A stretch of 64,000 nucleotides of DNA from the NCBI GenBank assembly GCA_947630735.1, contig CANRIR010000001.1, positions 1 through 64,000 of the forward strand, written 5' to 3'. The first letter of the stretch is position 1. Each line of letters opens with the position of its first letter. Below, in pieces: positions 16,319 through 26,663 of the stretch. Both the position numbers and the translations under genes were made by a program. The notes below the pieces were generated by a model, which saw nothing but the letters and a program-made list of their open reading frames with translations, made no database searches and was not told where the DNA came from. This DNA comes from an uncultured Marvinbryantia sp. Its GTDB lineage: Bacteria; Bacillota; Clostridia; Lachnospirales; Lachnospiraceae.

Positions 16319-18195
16319 ACATCTCATATAAGAGAGATATGACACACAACTATATGGTTCCGGAGATAGCGGAGGGGATCTGCGAGGACGACTACCGGGT
16401 GCATATGCTGATGGAAAACCATATCCGGGGGCTGCTGCCCTGCAGCCTGAAGCACGTGAACTGTCAGAGCAGATTTTTCTATGACATAACGTCCCGGCAG
16501 TCCATGGAGCATATTTACGGGGGCAGGCGCATGGGAGTCGAGGATATCGTGCTGCTGCTGCGCGGGCTGCACAGGACGCTGAAGGAGGTTAAGAAATATC
16601 TTCTGGATGAAGATCAGATCGTACTGGAACCGGAGATGATCTACATGGATATTGAGACAAGGGAGCCTCTGTTCTGCTATCTGCCGGGGTACCGGAAGGA
16701 TATCGTTCAGTCGTTCCGGGAGCTGTCCGCCTATCTGCTGGAACATTTAGACCGCTCGGACAGCCGGGCCGTTCTTCTGGGATATGAAGTCTATCAGAAA
16801 GCCCGGGAAGAAAATTACAGCCTGGAAAAGATCCTGCAGGAGGCCGGCAGACCCCAGGCCGCGCCGGACGGGGATCTTTCGAGGAGCTTTGCGGAGGAAG
16901 GGCGCCTGGGCGCGGATTATGAGGAAGCTGCGCACGGCGGCACAGGCTATGGAGAAAACACCCGCGGCGGCACAGACTATGGGGAAAACACCCGCGGCGG
17001 CACAGACTATGGGGAAAACATCCGCGGCGGCACAGGCTATGGGGAAAACGTGCGCGGCGGCACGGGCTATGGAGAAAACATCCGCGGCGGCATGGGCCAT
17101 GGGGGAAACGCACATGGCGGCACAGATTATAGGGGAGATCAACGCGGCGGCGTGGACTATGGGGAAAACACCCGCAGCGGCATGGGGCGCGGGGGAGAGC
17201 CGCAGGGAGGCGCGGAAGGCAGGAAAGCTGCGCGCGGCAGCGCAGGGCGCAGAGGGAACCTGCGCGGCAGCATAGGGCGCGAAGAAGAGGAGAAAGCAAA
17301 GCCCCGAAAGGGAGACAGAAAAAAGAAAAAGGAGCGCGAAGACCAGGACTTCCCGCACAGCGGGGAGACGGAGACTGCAAACAGATCCGGACGGATATTT
17401 TTGGCGGCCTGCTTTCTTACGGCTATCCTCCTTCTTCTGGCAGCGGCGTGGTTCTGGGGACTCAGCCTCACACAGATCGGCGGGATCGCGTTTTTGCTGG
17501 TGGGGATCCTGATCTATGGATTTTCAATGGAAGGAAAATCTCAAAAAAAGAAAGAGAAACGGGAGAACAGGCAGATGGAAGAAGTCCTGGATCAATTTCA
17601 GGAAGAACCTTATTATGAGGAAGCGCCTTTTGCAAAGACGCCAAAAAGAGAGCCAATCTACCGCGAGCCGGCCTTTCAGGGAGCGCATCGGGAGCAGCCC
17701 TCGCATTTTGCAGAGCACATTCCATATGAAGCGGGCTCGGGCGGTTACGGCGCAAATGCAGGCGGCAGCTATGGGGCGGGCGCGGGCATGGGAGGCGGTT
17801 ACAGAGCAAACATGGATGCGGATGGGTACGTGGAACAGAAACGGAAAAGCCGCCTGGGAGATACCGGGATTCTTTTTGAGGACGGCGATTTTGTGCAGCG
17901 CCTGGTGCTGGTCAGTATGAATCCCAGACAGAAGGACAGCTTCATCCTGGAGCGGGACAGCTATATTGTCGGTAAGCTGCCCGAGCGCTGCGACATCGTG
18001 ATCGACCATCCGTCCGTCAGCCGGGTCCACGCCAGACTGGAGCGGCAGGGGAAAGATTACTATCTCTGCGACCTGAACTCCACCAACGGGACATTCTTAA
18101 ACGGCAAGAGGTTAATGGTAAATGAGAGGGCACTCATCCACCCGGGAGACGAGATCGGATTCGCACGGGTGGGTTACCAGGTGGGAAGGTGCTAG
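16315..18195 (+). CDS. DUF6382-FHA membrane protein with ten-residue tandem repeats
   Basis: 626 residues. Residues 1-190 match the DUF6382 style seen with clostridial Tad loci (FFYDITSRQSMEHIY, KYLLDEDQIVLEPEMIY). Residues 202-291 are nine copies of a ten-residue unit, YGENTRGGTD in its commonest form. Basic and acidic linker, two hydrophobic helices at about 362-402, a Gly/Tyr-rich stretch (about 475-505), then a C-terminal FHA domain (YIVGKLPERCDIVIDHPSVS, STNGTFLNGKRL) that should bind phosphothreonine. Last gene of the operon. No Ser/Thr kinase is in the window. The repeat has no known function. Confidence 0.85.
   Translation: MNISYKRDMTHNYMVPEIAEGICEDDYRVHMLMENHIRGLLPCSLKHVNCQSRFFYDITSRQSMEHIYGGRRMGVEDIVLLLRGLHRTLKEVKKYLLDEDQIVLEPEMIYMDIETREPLFCYLPGYRKDIVQSFRELSAYLLEHLDRSDSRAVLLGYEVYQKAREENYSLEKILQEAGRPQAAPDGDLSRSFAEEGRLGADYEEAAHGGTGYGENTRGGTDYGENTRGGTDYGENIRGGTGYGENVRGGTGYGENIRGGMGHGGNAHGGTDYRGDQRGGVDYGENTRSGMGRGGEPQGGAEGRKAARGSAGRRGNLRGSIGREEEEKAKPRKGDRKKKKEREDQDFPHSGETETANRSGRIFLAACFLTAILLLLAAAWFWGLSLTQIGGIAFLLVGILIYGFSMEGKSQKKKEKRENRQMEEVLDQFQEEPYYEEAPFAKTPKREPIYREPAFQGAHREQPSHFAEHIPYEAGSGGYGANAGGSYGAGAGMGGGYRANMDADGYVEQKRKSRLGDTGILFEDGDFVQRLVLVSMNPRQKDSFILERDSYIVGKLPERCDIVIDHPSVSRVHARLERQGKDYYLCDLNSTNGTFLNGKRLMVNERALIHPGDEIGFARVGYQVGRC
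16918..17187. repeat. Nine tandem 30-bp coding repeats
   Basis: Exact 30-base period: each unit starts TA(T/C) or CAT at 16918, 16948, 16978 and so on, and encodes variants of Y-G-E-N-x-R-G-G-x-(D/G). Units 2 and 3 are nearly identical, later ones degenerate. The repeats are in frame and have no spacers. Confidence 0.9.
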
Positions 18196-18219
18196 ATCCC
18201 GCGATAAGATGTGCAGAAC

Positions 18220-18241
18220 CCGGCGCGCGATAAGACGCCGG
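18220..18241 (+). other. Weak hairpin at the end of the pilus operon
   Basis: CCGGCG (18220-18225) pairs with CGCCGG (18236-18241) and no T run follows, so it is not a convincing terminator. GCGATAAGA occurs twice in this gap. Read-through from the pilus operon into mtnN is possible. Confidence 0.35.
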
Positions 18242-18253
18242 ATCCCGCGAACC

Positions 18254-18281
18254 TTGACAAAATCCGCGTCCCCTGTATAAT
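18254..18281 (+). promoter_or_regulatory. Consensus promoter of mtnN
   Basis: Perfect TTGACA (18254-18259) and TATAAT (18276-18281) with a 16-base spacer. Confidence 0.85.
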
Positions 18282-18335
18282 AAACATATCTGTTTGCAAA
18301 TAAATGAAAATTCGGATGGGAAGAAGGAGCGGACA

Positions 18336-19037
18336 ATGAGAAAAACAGGCATTATCGGGGCCATGGAAGTGGAAGTTGCGCAGCTGAAGGAAGCGATGGA
18401 GCGGCAGAGGAGCTGCACCCGCGCAGGGATGGAGTTTCTGGAGGGCGTTCTGGAAGGACATGAGGTGGTTGTCGTGAAGAGCGGCATCGGCAAGGTAAAC
18501 GCCGCTATCTGCACGCAGATCCTGGCGGACGAGTTCCATGTGGACGCCATCCTCAACACGGGGATCGCGGGTTCCTTAAAGGCGCAGATCAACATTGGGG
18601 ATATCGTGATCTCCACGGATGTGCTGCACCACGATATGGACGCCACAGGGTTCGGCTATCCGCTGGGGCAGGTGCCGCAGATGTTGGTGTTTTCCTTTGC
18701 CGCGGACGAGACGCTGCGGCGGCTTGCAAAAGAGGCGTGCGGCAGGGCAAACCCCGGGATCGGGGTGTTTGAGGGCCGCGTGGTAAGCGGCGACCAGTTC
18801 ATCTCGGACCGGGCGCGCAAAAATGAGATCGCGTCCGTTTTCGGCGGCTTCTGCACGGAGATGGAGGGGGCGGCCATCGCGCAGGCGGCCTATCTGAACC
18901 AGATTCCCTTTGTGATCATTCGCGCCATCTCCGACAAAGCGGACGACAGCGCAAACATGGATTATGAAATGTTTGAAAAGATGGCGGTGGAGCACAGTGT
19001 GCGCCTGATCCGGGAATTTCTCCGCACAATGAGCTAA
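18336..19037 (+). CDS. mtnN: 5'-methylthioadenosine/S-adenosylhomocysteine nucleosidase
   Basis: 233 residues, normal for MTAN. It cleaves adenine from methylthioadenosine and S-adenosylhomocysteine in methyl-group recycling. Signatures: KTGIIGAMEVEVAQLK at the start, NTGIAGSL, VVSGDQFISD, the substrate-binding CTEMEGAAIAQ and the catalytic Asp in AISDKADDSANMD. The ATG at 18336 follows AAGGAG; a shorter upstream in-frame ATG is discounted. Monocistronic behind a consensus promoter. Confidence 0.95.
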   Translation: MRKTGIIGAMEVEVAQLKEAMERQRSCTRAGMEFLEGVLEGHEVVVVKSGIGKVNAAICTQILADEFHVDAILNTGIAGSLKAQINIGDIVISTDVLHHDMDATGFGYPLGQVPQMLVFSFAADETLRRLAKEACGRANPGIGVFEGRVVSGDQFISDRARKNEIASVFGGFCTEMEGAAIAQAAYLNQIPFVIIRAISDKADDSANMDYEMFEKMAVEHSVRLIREFLRTMS

Positions 19038-19289
19038 GGAAGCAACCGGGTATTTTTTGAGCCAGAAGAGGCTGACGGCACACTATGCTTTGTCGGAAAT
19101 TTATCACTGTACCGAGGCACAAAGCAGAAATTCCAACAGTAGCCGTTGCTGGATTGATCGTTAGTATTCTGAAATTTCCGGCTGGACACCAAAAACCGTT
19201 CGACACGATTCGGTGCGCATCCGGGCGGGGGACGTTTTGGGCACTTCGCGTGCGCAAGGTCTTTTCTTATCAAAAAAACAGGGTTTTTC

Positions 19290-19323
19290 AAACTCCTTCA
19301 TGCCGGATGGATGAAGGAGTTTT
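19290..19323 (+). terminator. Strong hairpin, possible terminator
   Basis: 12-bp perfect stem AAACTCCTTCAT (19290-19301) with ATGAAGGAGTTT (19311-19322), nine-base loop, only a short T run after it. Confidence 0.5.
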
Positions 19324-19344
19324 ACATGAGGTTTCTAAGGTTCA

Positions 19345-19380
19345 AAAAGCCTGCAAATACGGTGTTTGCGGGCTTTTTTT
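19345..19380 (+). terminator. Rho-independent terminator
   Basis: 13-bp stem AAAAGCCTGCAAA (19345-19357) with TTTGCGGGCTTTT (19365-19377), one G-T pair, running into a T tract that ends at 19380. Confidence 0.8.
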
Positions 19381-19395
19381 GTCGAGCAAAACTGC

Positions 19396-19424
19396 TTTTC
19401 AAACGCCGGTTTTGGGCTTATACT
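19396..19424 (+). promoter_or_regulatory. Probable promoter of the 19510 membrane protein
   Basis: TTTTCA (19396-19401), 17-base spacer, TATACT (19419-19424), just after the terminator. Confidence 0.5.
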
Positions 19425-19509
19425 CTGCAAGTGACAGCGTCCGGCACCATTGCCCGGGAAAGAAGCGCCGGGGCGGGTCAAAAATCCATAATTAAAAAGG
19501 GGGATCACT

Positions 19510-20301
19510 ATGATACAGACGATCATAGAATCAAATGTGTTACTGTATGTGATAGCGGCAGCCGGTATGCTGGGGATACTCTGTCAGTTTGCGGTGAGCA
19601 GACGGTACCAGAAGCTGACACGGGAGACGTCGGATGCACAGATGGGGAAAAAGGATTTTATGAAACAATTACGGTTTAAATTCCGGACAGACCGGAAGCG
19701 GAGCAGCGAACATATGAACATTTCTGTTTTTGTACGGCGGCAGATCGGTGACTATCGGTTCTGGCACATGACGCTGCACCAGTGGAAACGGCTGGCGGCG
19801 GGGTGTTTTATCGCCGGCATGGCCGCGGCTGCGGCAGGGCTGATCTTCTGCATCCGCGGGGAGTTTCCGGATATCTACATACAAAACATTCTCTGGACCG
19901 CGGCGGGCGTGACAGCCGTTACCGTGCTGGCAGTTCTGTGGACGGATCTGCCCTACAAGGCGTCCTGCCTGCAGATCCGGCTGGAGGATTATCTGTGGCA
20001 CTCCGGCGAAGCCCTGAATTTTCAGGAGGCGGAGCTGGACGAGCCCGCCGCGGCCGCAGAGAAAGCCAAGCTGAAAGTGCCCTCCGTGATCGGAATGCAC
20101 AGAAAGGAGCGCCGTCAGGAGGAGACAAAAGCGCAGCGGGAGAAGCGGGAGCTGAAGACCAGCCTCGCGAAGGTAAAGAGCGGGATGCGGGAGACCGCTG
20201 CGGACTCGGAACGGGAGCGGAACCGGGAGCTTCTGCGGCAGATGGACGCCCAGGAGCAGGAGCGGATCATACGGGATGTGCTGGCCGAGTTCCTTGCATA
20301 A
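19510..20301 (+). CDS. Uncharacterised membrane protein with charged C-terminal tail
   Basis: 263 residues, family not recognised. Hydrophobic segments are visible at about 8-27 (VLLYVIAAAGMLGILCQFAV), 94-115 (GCFIAGMAAAAAGLIFCI) and 125-143. The last 85 residues are Lys/Glu/Arg-rich and probably helical or coiled-coil, lying in the cytoplasm. An AAAAGGGGGATC ribosome binding site precedes the ATG. It stands alone between its own promoter and a terminator. No catalytic motif is visible. Confidence 0.75.
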   Translation: MIQTIIESNVLLYVIAAAGMLGILCQFAVSRRYQKLTRETSDAQMGKKDFMKQLRFKFRTDRKRSSEHMNISVFVRRQIGDYRFWHMTLHQWKRLAAGCFIAGMAAAAAGLIFCIRGEFPDIYIQNILWTAAGVTAVTVLAVLWTDLPYKASCLQIRLEDYLWHSGEALNFQEAELDEPAAAAEKAKLKVPSVIGMHRKERRQEETKAQREKRELKTSLAKVKSGMRETAADSERERNRELLRQMDAQEQERIIRDVLAEFLA

Positions 20302-20349
20302 CATCAGCCGCGCACCCGGCCACGCATCCGGCCGCACACCCGGCATGGC

Positions 20350-20389
20350 ACTCGGCCGGGTTTCCGGCACGGCGGGCGGCCGAGTTTTT
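20350..20389 (+). terminator. Rho-independent terminator
   Basis: 9-bp stem ACTCGGCCG (20350-20358) with CGGCCGAGT (20377-20385), then TTTTA. It separates the membrane protein gene from pgi. Confidence 0.7.
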
Positions 20390-20400
20390 AGCATAGTATC

Positions 20401-20429
20401 TTTACAATCGGAAATTCGTCTGATAAAAT
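20401..20429 (+). promoter_or_regulatory. Promoter of pgi
   Basis: TTTACA (20401-20406), 17 bases, TAAAAT (20424-20429), with TG just upstream of the -10 box. Confidence 0.65.
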
Positions 20430-20504
20430 AATCGGTAACAGGGCATGCCTGCACAGGCCCAATGCCCGCAGCAAGACTAAGTGAAGATAAAGGAGCGAAA
20501 AGCG

Positions 20505-21854
20505 ATGGGAAACAGAGTTACGTTCGACTATTCAAAAACGGAAAAATTTATCAGTGCCGCCGAAGTGGCATCCATGGAGAAGACAGCGGCGCTTGCAAAA
20601 GAAACCCTGGTGTCGAAATCCGGCGCGGGGAACGATTTCCTGGGATGGATCGACCTGCCGGTAAACTATGACAAAGAAGAATTTGCCAGAATTGAAAAAG
20701 CGGCCGAGAAGATCAAAAGCGACAGCGAAGTGCTGGTGGTGATCGGCATCGGCGGCTCTTATCTGGGTGCGAGAGCGGCGATCGAATTTCTGCGTCACAG
20801 CTTTTACAACACGGTATCCAAGGAGATCCGCAAAACCCCGGAAATCTACTTTGCGGGCAACAGTATCAGCAGCACCTACCTGAAACACCTGATCGACGTG
20901 ATCGGTGACAGAGATTTTTCCGTAAACATCATCTCAAAATCGGGGACGACCACGGAACCGGCCATTGCGTTCCGCGTGTTCAAAGCCATGCTGGAAAAGA
21001 AATACGGCAAGGCCGAGGCCGCAAAGAGGATCTATGCCACTACAGATAAAGCCAGAGGAGCGTTAAAAGGACTTGCGACCGAGGAAGGCTACGAGAGCTT
21101 TGTGGTTCCCGACGATGTGGGCGGACGTTTCTCCGTTCTGACGGCTGTGGGCCTGCTTCCCATCGCGGTGAGCGGCGCGGACATCCGCAAACTGATGGAG
21201 GGCGCGGCGGACGGCAGAAAACAGGCGCTCGAGGCGGACTTCGCCGAAAACGACGCGCTGAAATATGCGGTCATCCGCAACATACTGCTGCGCAAGGGCA
21301 AGACAGTGGAAATCCTTGCCAACTACGAGCCGAGCCTGCACTACGTGTCCGAGTGGTGGAAGCAGCTCTACGGCGAGAGCGAGGGAAAAGACCAGAAGGG
21401 CATCTTCCCGGCGTCCGTAGACCTGACCACAGACCTGCATTCCATGGGCCAGTTCATCCAGGATGGCGCGCGTATCATGTTTGAGACGGTCATGAATGTG
21501 GAAGAGTCCCAGTGCGAAATTACCATCGGCGAGGAACCGGTGGACCTGGACGGCCTGAACTACCTGGCCGGAAAGACGGTGGACTTCGTGAACAAGAGCG
21601 CCATGAACGGCACCATCCTGGCGCACACGGACGGCAACGTGCCGAACCTGAAGATAAACATTCCGAGACAGGACGAATACACCCTCGGGCAGCTGTTCTA
21701 CTTCTTCGAGTTTGCCTGCGGCGTGAGCGGCTATATTCTGGGCGTGAACCCGTTCAACCAGCCGGGCGTGGAGAGCTATAAAAAGAACATGTTTGCGCTG
21801 CTCGGCAAGCCGGGCTACGAAAAAGAGCGCGAGGAGCTTCTGAAGAGGCTGTAA
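20505..21854 (+). CDS. pgi: Glucose-6-phosphate isomerase
   Basis: 449 residues, the usual length for the Gram-positive form. It interconverts glucose 6-phosphate and fructose 6-phosphate in the cytoplasm. Signatures: [19 protein letters not shown], the sugar-phosphate loop [14 protein letters not shown] and [19 protein letters not shown] 20505 follows AAGGAG at nine bases; a GTG at 20481 is less likely because it lies upstream of that site. The 3' end is copied in degenerate form just downstream. Confidence 0.97.
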   Translation: MGNRVTFDYSKTEKFISAAEVASMEKTAALAKETLVSKSGAGNDFLGWIDLPVNYDKEEFARIEKAAEKIKSDSEVLVVIGIGGSYLGARAAIEFLRHSFYNTVSKEIRKTPEIYFAGNSISSTYLKHLIDVIGDRDFSVNIISKSGTTTEPAIAFRVFKAMLEKKYGKAEAAKRIYATTDKARGALKGLATEEGYESFVVPDDVGGRFSVLTAVGLLPIAVSGADIRKLMEGAADGRKQALEADFAENDALKYAVIRNILLRKGKTVEILANYEPSLHYVSEWWKQLYGESEGKDQKGIFPASVDLTTDLHSMGQFIQDGARIMFETVMNVEESQCEITIGEEPVDLDGLNYLAGKTVDFVNKSAMNGTILAHTDGNVPNLKINIPRQDEYTLGQLFYFFEFACGVSGYILGVNPFNQPGVESYKKNMFALLGKPGYEKEREELLKRL

Positions 21855-21950
21855 AAAAGGGCGCAAAAAGCTTCTGAAGAGGCCGCGAAAAGAGCACGGG
21901 GAGCTTCTGAGGCCGCGAAAAGAGCGCGAAGAACTCTTGAAGAAATTGCA
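21821..21950. repeat. Four degenerate tandem copies of the pgi 3' end
   Basis: Units of about 30-33 bases begin at 21821, 21855, 21888 and 21918. Each reads roughly AAAAGAGCGCGAGGAGCTTC then TGAAGAGGC. The first is the true end of pgi; the others follow the stop codon with substitutions and small deletions. Confidence 0.75.
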
Positions 21951-21966
21951 GAGAGGAACATAAGAC

Positions 21967-22923
21967 GTGAAAATTGTAGTATTAGAGCGAAATTCCCTTG
22001 GCGACGACATCGACCTTGCGCAGTTTGAAAAGCTGGGCGAACTGGAGGTTTACAGCCAGTCCAGCCCGGAAGACACGCCGGAAAAGGTAAAAGACGCAGA
22101 CGTTGTGATCGTCAACAAGGTGCCGATGAACGCGCAGACGTTAAAAGGCGCGGACAGATTAAAAATGATCGCCATCACGGCCACCGGGTACAACATCATC
22201 GACAAAGCCTACACGGACAGCAAAGGCATCGCCGTGGCGAACGTGGGCGGGTATTCCACGGACTCCGTGGCCCAGCACACCTTTGCGATGGCGCTCTACC
22301 TGATCGAGCAGCTGGACTATTACGACAAGTACGTGAAATCCGGGGAATATGTAAAGAGCGACATCTTCTGCCACATCGACCGCAGGATCCGGGAGCTGGC
22401 CCAGAAAACGTGGGGCATCATCGGCCTGGGCGCGATCGGAAAGCGGGTGGCGCAGATCGCGGAGGCGTTCGGCTGCAAAGTCATATACTACTCCACATCG
22501 GGGAAGAACACAAACAGCGCATACGAGTCGGTAAGCCTGGACGAGCTGCTCGGCCGCTCGGATGTGGTGTCCATCCACGCGCCCCTAAACGCGGCGACCG
22601 AAAACATGATGAACCTGGAACGGTTTCGGAAAATGAAATCGGACGCCATCCTGATCAATGTGGCGAGAGGCCCCATTGTGAATGAGAGAGACCTGGTCAC
22701 GGCCCTGAACGAAGGCCTGATCGGCGGCGCGGGCCTGGACGTGATCTCGGCGGAGCCCATGAAAGCGGGAAATCCACTCCTGGAAATTCAGGACAGCAGC
22801 AAACTGATCGTCACGCCGCACATCGCGTGGGCGACGCGCGAAGCGAGGATCCGTCTGATGGACGAAGTATATCTAAACATTGAAGCGTTCCTTCGGGGCG
22901 AAAAGAGGAATTTGATCCCGTAG
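21967..22923 (+). CDS. D-2-hydroxyacid dehydrogenase family protein
   Basis: 318 residues. NAD-binding Rossmann motif GIIGLGAIGKRVAQIA near 155, catalytic Arg in LINVARGPIVNE, and the catalytic His in VTPHIAWATREAR. The family reduces 2-ketoacids (glycerate, lactate or similar) with NAD(P)H. The start is a GTG at 21967 with GAGAGG about ten bases upstream. Position between pgi and glpK does not settle the substrate; glycerate/hydroxypyruvate is one option. No lone promoter is visible, so it may be transcribed with pgi through the repeat region. Confidence 0.88.
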   Translation: MKIVVLERNSLGDDIDLAQFEKLGELEVYSQSSPEDTPEKVKDADVVIVNKVPMNAQTLKGADRLKMIAITATGYNIIDKAYTDSKGIAVANVGGYSTDSVAQHTFAMALYLIEQLDYYDKYVKSGEYVKSDIFCHIDRRIRELAQKTWGIIGLGAIGKRVAQIAEAFGCKVIYYSTSGKNTNSAYESVSLDELLGRSDVVSIHAPLNAATENMMNLERFRKMKSDAILINVARGPIVNERDLVTALNEGLIGGAGLDVISAEPMKAGNPLLEIQDSSKLIVTPHIAWATREARIRLMDEVYLNIEAFLRGEKRNLIP

Positions 22924-24544
<1,621 letters not shown>

Positions 24545-24566
24545 GCGGGAAAATAGAGAATATTTG

Positions 24567-24595
24567 GTGACAAAGCATGAAATTTGAGCTACAAT
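24567..24595 (+). promoter_or_regulatory. Promoter of the cdd-pdp-deoC genes
   Basis: GTGACA (24567-24572), 17-base spacer, TACAAT (24590-24595), 24 bases before the cdd start. Confidence 0.6.
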
Positions 24596-24618
24596 AATAA
24601 AAAAGGGAGAGATCTGTC

Positions 24619-25056
24619 ATGGATGAACGGATGGAAAAGCGGCTGATCGCGGAGGCGTTTGAGGCGCAGAAACACGCCTACACGCCGTACTCCCATTTCT
24701 GCGTGGGGGCGGCGCTGCTCGCCAGAAACGGGAAGATCTACCGCGGATGCAACATCGAGAACGCCACCTACACGCCCACCAACTGCGCCGAGCGGACTGC
24801 GTTTTTCAAGGCGGTCTCGGAGGGCGTGCGGGAGTTTGAGGCGATCGCGATCGTGGGAAATAAAGAGGGCGTGCCGCGCGGCGAAGGAGAGCTGTGCCCG
24901 CCCTGCGGAGTCTGCCGGCAGGTTATGCGGGAATTCTGCGATCCGGAAACCTTCCGGGTCATCCTGGCGGCGGGCGAGGAAAACTACCGGGTGCTTTTGC
25001 TGAAGGAGCTGCTTCCCTGCAGCTTCGGGCCGGAGGCCCTGTCTGGCGAAGCCTGA
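24619..25056 (+). CDS. cdd: Cytidine deaminase
   Basis: 145 residues, a small homotetrameric-type zinc cytidine deaminase converting cytidine and deoxycytidine to uridines. The catalytic Glu and first zinc Cys lie in TNCAERTAFFKAV, the other two Cys in PPCGVCRQVMREF. AAAGGGAGAG precedes the ATG. First of a salvage cluster with a pyrimidine nucleoside phosphorylase and deoxyribose-phosphate aldolase. Confidence 0.95.
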   Translation: MDERMEKRLIAEAFEAQKHAYTPYSHFCVGAALLARNGKIYRGCNIENATYTPTNCAERTAFFKAVSEGVREFEAIAIVGNKEGVPRGEGELCPPCGVCRQVMREFCDPETFRVILAAGEENYRVLLLKELLPCSFGPEALSGEA

Positions 25057-25128
25057 AGATGAGAGAAAAGACGGCCGCTGCGGCGACGGCAAACCGTTTG
25101 GCAGCGGGAAGGAGAGGGGGAAAACGCT

Positions 25129-26457
25129 GTGCGAATGTATGACCTGATCGAGAAAAAACGGGACGGGGGAGAGCTGACGGAAGAAGAGATCCGCTGGATG
25201 CTGCAGGGATATGTGGCGGGAGAGATCCCGGACTACCAGATGTCCGCCATGCTGATGGCCATTTTTTTCCGCGGCATGACCGACCAGGAGACTTCCGTAA
25301 TGACGGACGCGGTGGCGCACTCGGGGGATATGGTGGATCTGTCCCCCATCGAGGGCGTGAAGGTGGACAAGCACTCCACGGGCGGCGTGGGCGATAAGAC
25401 CACCCTGGTCATCGCCCCCATTGCGGCGGCCTGCGGCGTGAAGGTGGCGAAGATCTCCGGCAGGGGCCTGGGCCACACCGGAGGGACGGTGGACAAGCTG
25501 GAGAGCATACCGGGGCTCCGCACGGACCTGGACATGCGGGAATTTTTTGACGCGGTGAACAGGACGGGCCTCGCGGTAATCGGGCAGTCGGGCAACATGA
25601 CGCCCGCGGACAAAAAGCTGTACGCCCTGCGGGACGTGACGGCCACTGTGAACAGCATCCCGCTGATCGCGGTGTCCATCATGGGGAAGAAGCTGGCTGC
25701 GGGCAGCGACGCCATTTTGCTGGACGTTACCTGCGGAAGCGGCGCGTTTATGAAGGAGCTGGACGACGCGGTGGAGCTGGCGAAGAAGATGGTGCAGATC
25801 GGCGAGCAGGCCGGGAAGCGCATGGCGGCGCTGATTACCGACATGGACACGCCCCTCGGCTATTACATCGGAAATTCCCTGGAGATCATCGAGTCGGTGG
25901 AGGTGCTCAAAGGCCGCGGGCCGGAAGATCTCCGGGAAGTCTGCCTGGCTCTCTCCTCCAACATGCTCTACCTGTCGGGCTGCGGCAGCCTGGAGGAGTG
26001 CAGGGAAAAAGCGCGGGAGGCCATCGAAAGCGGGGCGGCCTTAAAGCGCCTGGCGGACATGGTGCAGGCGCAGGGGGGCGATCCCGGCTATATCCTGGAC
26101 ACAGACAGATTCGCGCGCGCACCGTACTGCGGGAAAGTGACCGCGCCGCGGGACGGCTATATCGTCCGCATGGACACGGCGGGCTGCGGCACCGCGTCCT
26201 CCATGCTGGGGGCGGGCCGCGTGACCGTGGACAGCGTGATCGACCCGGCGGCGGGCATCATCCTGAAGAAGAAGACCGGGGACGCCGTGAAAGCGGGGGA
26301 TGTGCTGGCCGAGCTGTACACCTCGAAGGAGGAGCTGCTTGCGGACGCCCAGAAGCGCTATCTGGAGGCGATTGCCATCGGGGACGACAGGCCGTGTGAA
26401 AAACCGCTCATCCTGGCGCGCGTGGAAGGCGGCCGGGCGGAGATATACCAACCGTGA
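25129..26457 (+). CDS. pdp: Pyrimidine-nucleoside phosphorylase
   Basis: 442 residues. It splits uridine, deoxyuridine or thymidine with phosphate, giving the base and (deoxy)ribose 1-phosphate. Signatures: MYDLIEKKRDGGELTEEEI, the glycosyl-transferase loop VDKHSTGGVGDKTTLV and SGRGLGHTGGTVDKLES. The start is GTG 25129, giving MRMYDLIEKK, with AAGGAGAGGGGG upstream. It probably feeds DeoC after a phosphopentomutase not seen here. Confidence 0.95.
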   Translation: MRMYDLIEKKRDGGELTEEEIRWMLQGYVAGEIPDYQMSAMLMAIFFRGMTDQETSVMTDAVAHSGDMVDLSPIEGVKVDKHSTGGVGDKTTLVIAPIAAACGVKVAKISGRGLGHTGGTVDKLESIPGLRTDLDMREFFDAVNRTGLAVIGQSGNMTPADKKLYALRDVTATVNSIPLIAVSIMGKKLAAGSDAILLDVTCGSGAFMKELDDAVELAKKMVQIGEQAGKRMAALITDMDTPLGYYIGNSLEIIESVEVLKGRGPEDLREVCLALSSNMLYLSGCGSLEECREKAREAIESGAALKRLADMVQAQGGDPGYILDTDRFARAPYCGKVTAPRDGYIVRMDTAGCGTASSMLGAGRVTVDSVIDPAAGIILKKKTGDAVKAGDVLAELYTSKEELLADAQKRYLEAIAIGDDRPCEKPLILARVEGGRAEIYQP

Positions 26458-26611
26458 AGATAAACAATCCGCAAAGAAGCCGTGAACGAACGGGAAGCCC
26501 GGCGCAGATTTGCGGGGCTGTCTGCGAAGATAAGAAATCCGCACAATCCGCAAAGAAGCTGTGAACGAACGGGAAGCCCGGCGCAGAATCGCGGGGCTGC
26601 CTGCGAGGCTA
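26456..26611. repeat. Direct repeat of about 79 bases between pdp and deoC
   Basis: The stretch beginning ACAATCCGCAAAGAAG at 26464 recurs at 26543 over about 69 bases with few substitutions, including GTGAACGAACGGGAAGCCCG. GAAGATAA near the pdp stop codon also recurs at 26526. Nothing else is seen in the 206-base gap apart from the deoC ribosome binding site. Confidence 0.8.
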
Positions 26612-26663
26612 TGCAGGCGGATGATTGGGAAAAATTATAACGGAATTATAAAGGAGGAAATGT

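Larger units (their letters stand above)
19038..19509. other. Gene-free structured stretch, candidate ncRNA
   Basis: No convincing protein gene in 472 bases. Notable structures: TGCTTTGT (19086-19093) pairs with ACAAAGCA (19119-19126), with CGG/CCG continuing the stem inside; CGGAAATTT (19094-19102) is complementary to AAATTTCCG (19172-19180); GCAC-TTCGC-GTGC near 19241; then two strong hairpins at 19290-19322 and 19345-19377. The arrangement, folded leader then terminator, is what a small structured RNA would look like. I do not recognise the family. Confidence 0.4.

Noticed and set aside
16918..17187. Possible CRISPR array
   Set aside because: The repeats are directly adjacent, have no unique spacers, and lie in frame in a protein gene.
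19085..19291. Short minus-strand open frames in the gap after mtnN
   Set aside because: No ribosome binding site or domain; the complementary segments suggest structured RNA or intergenic sequence instead.
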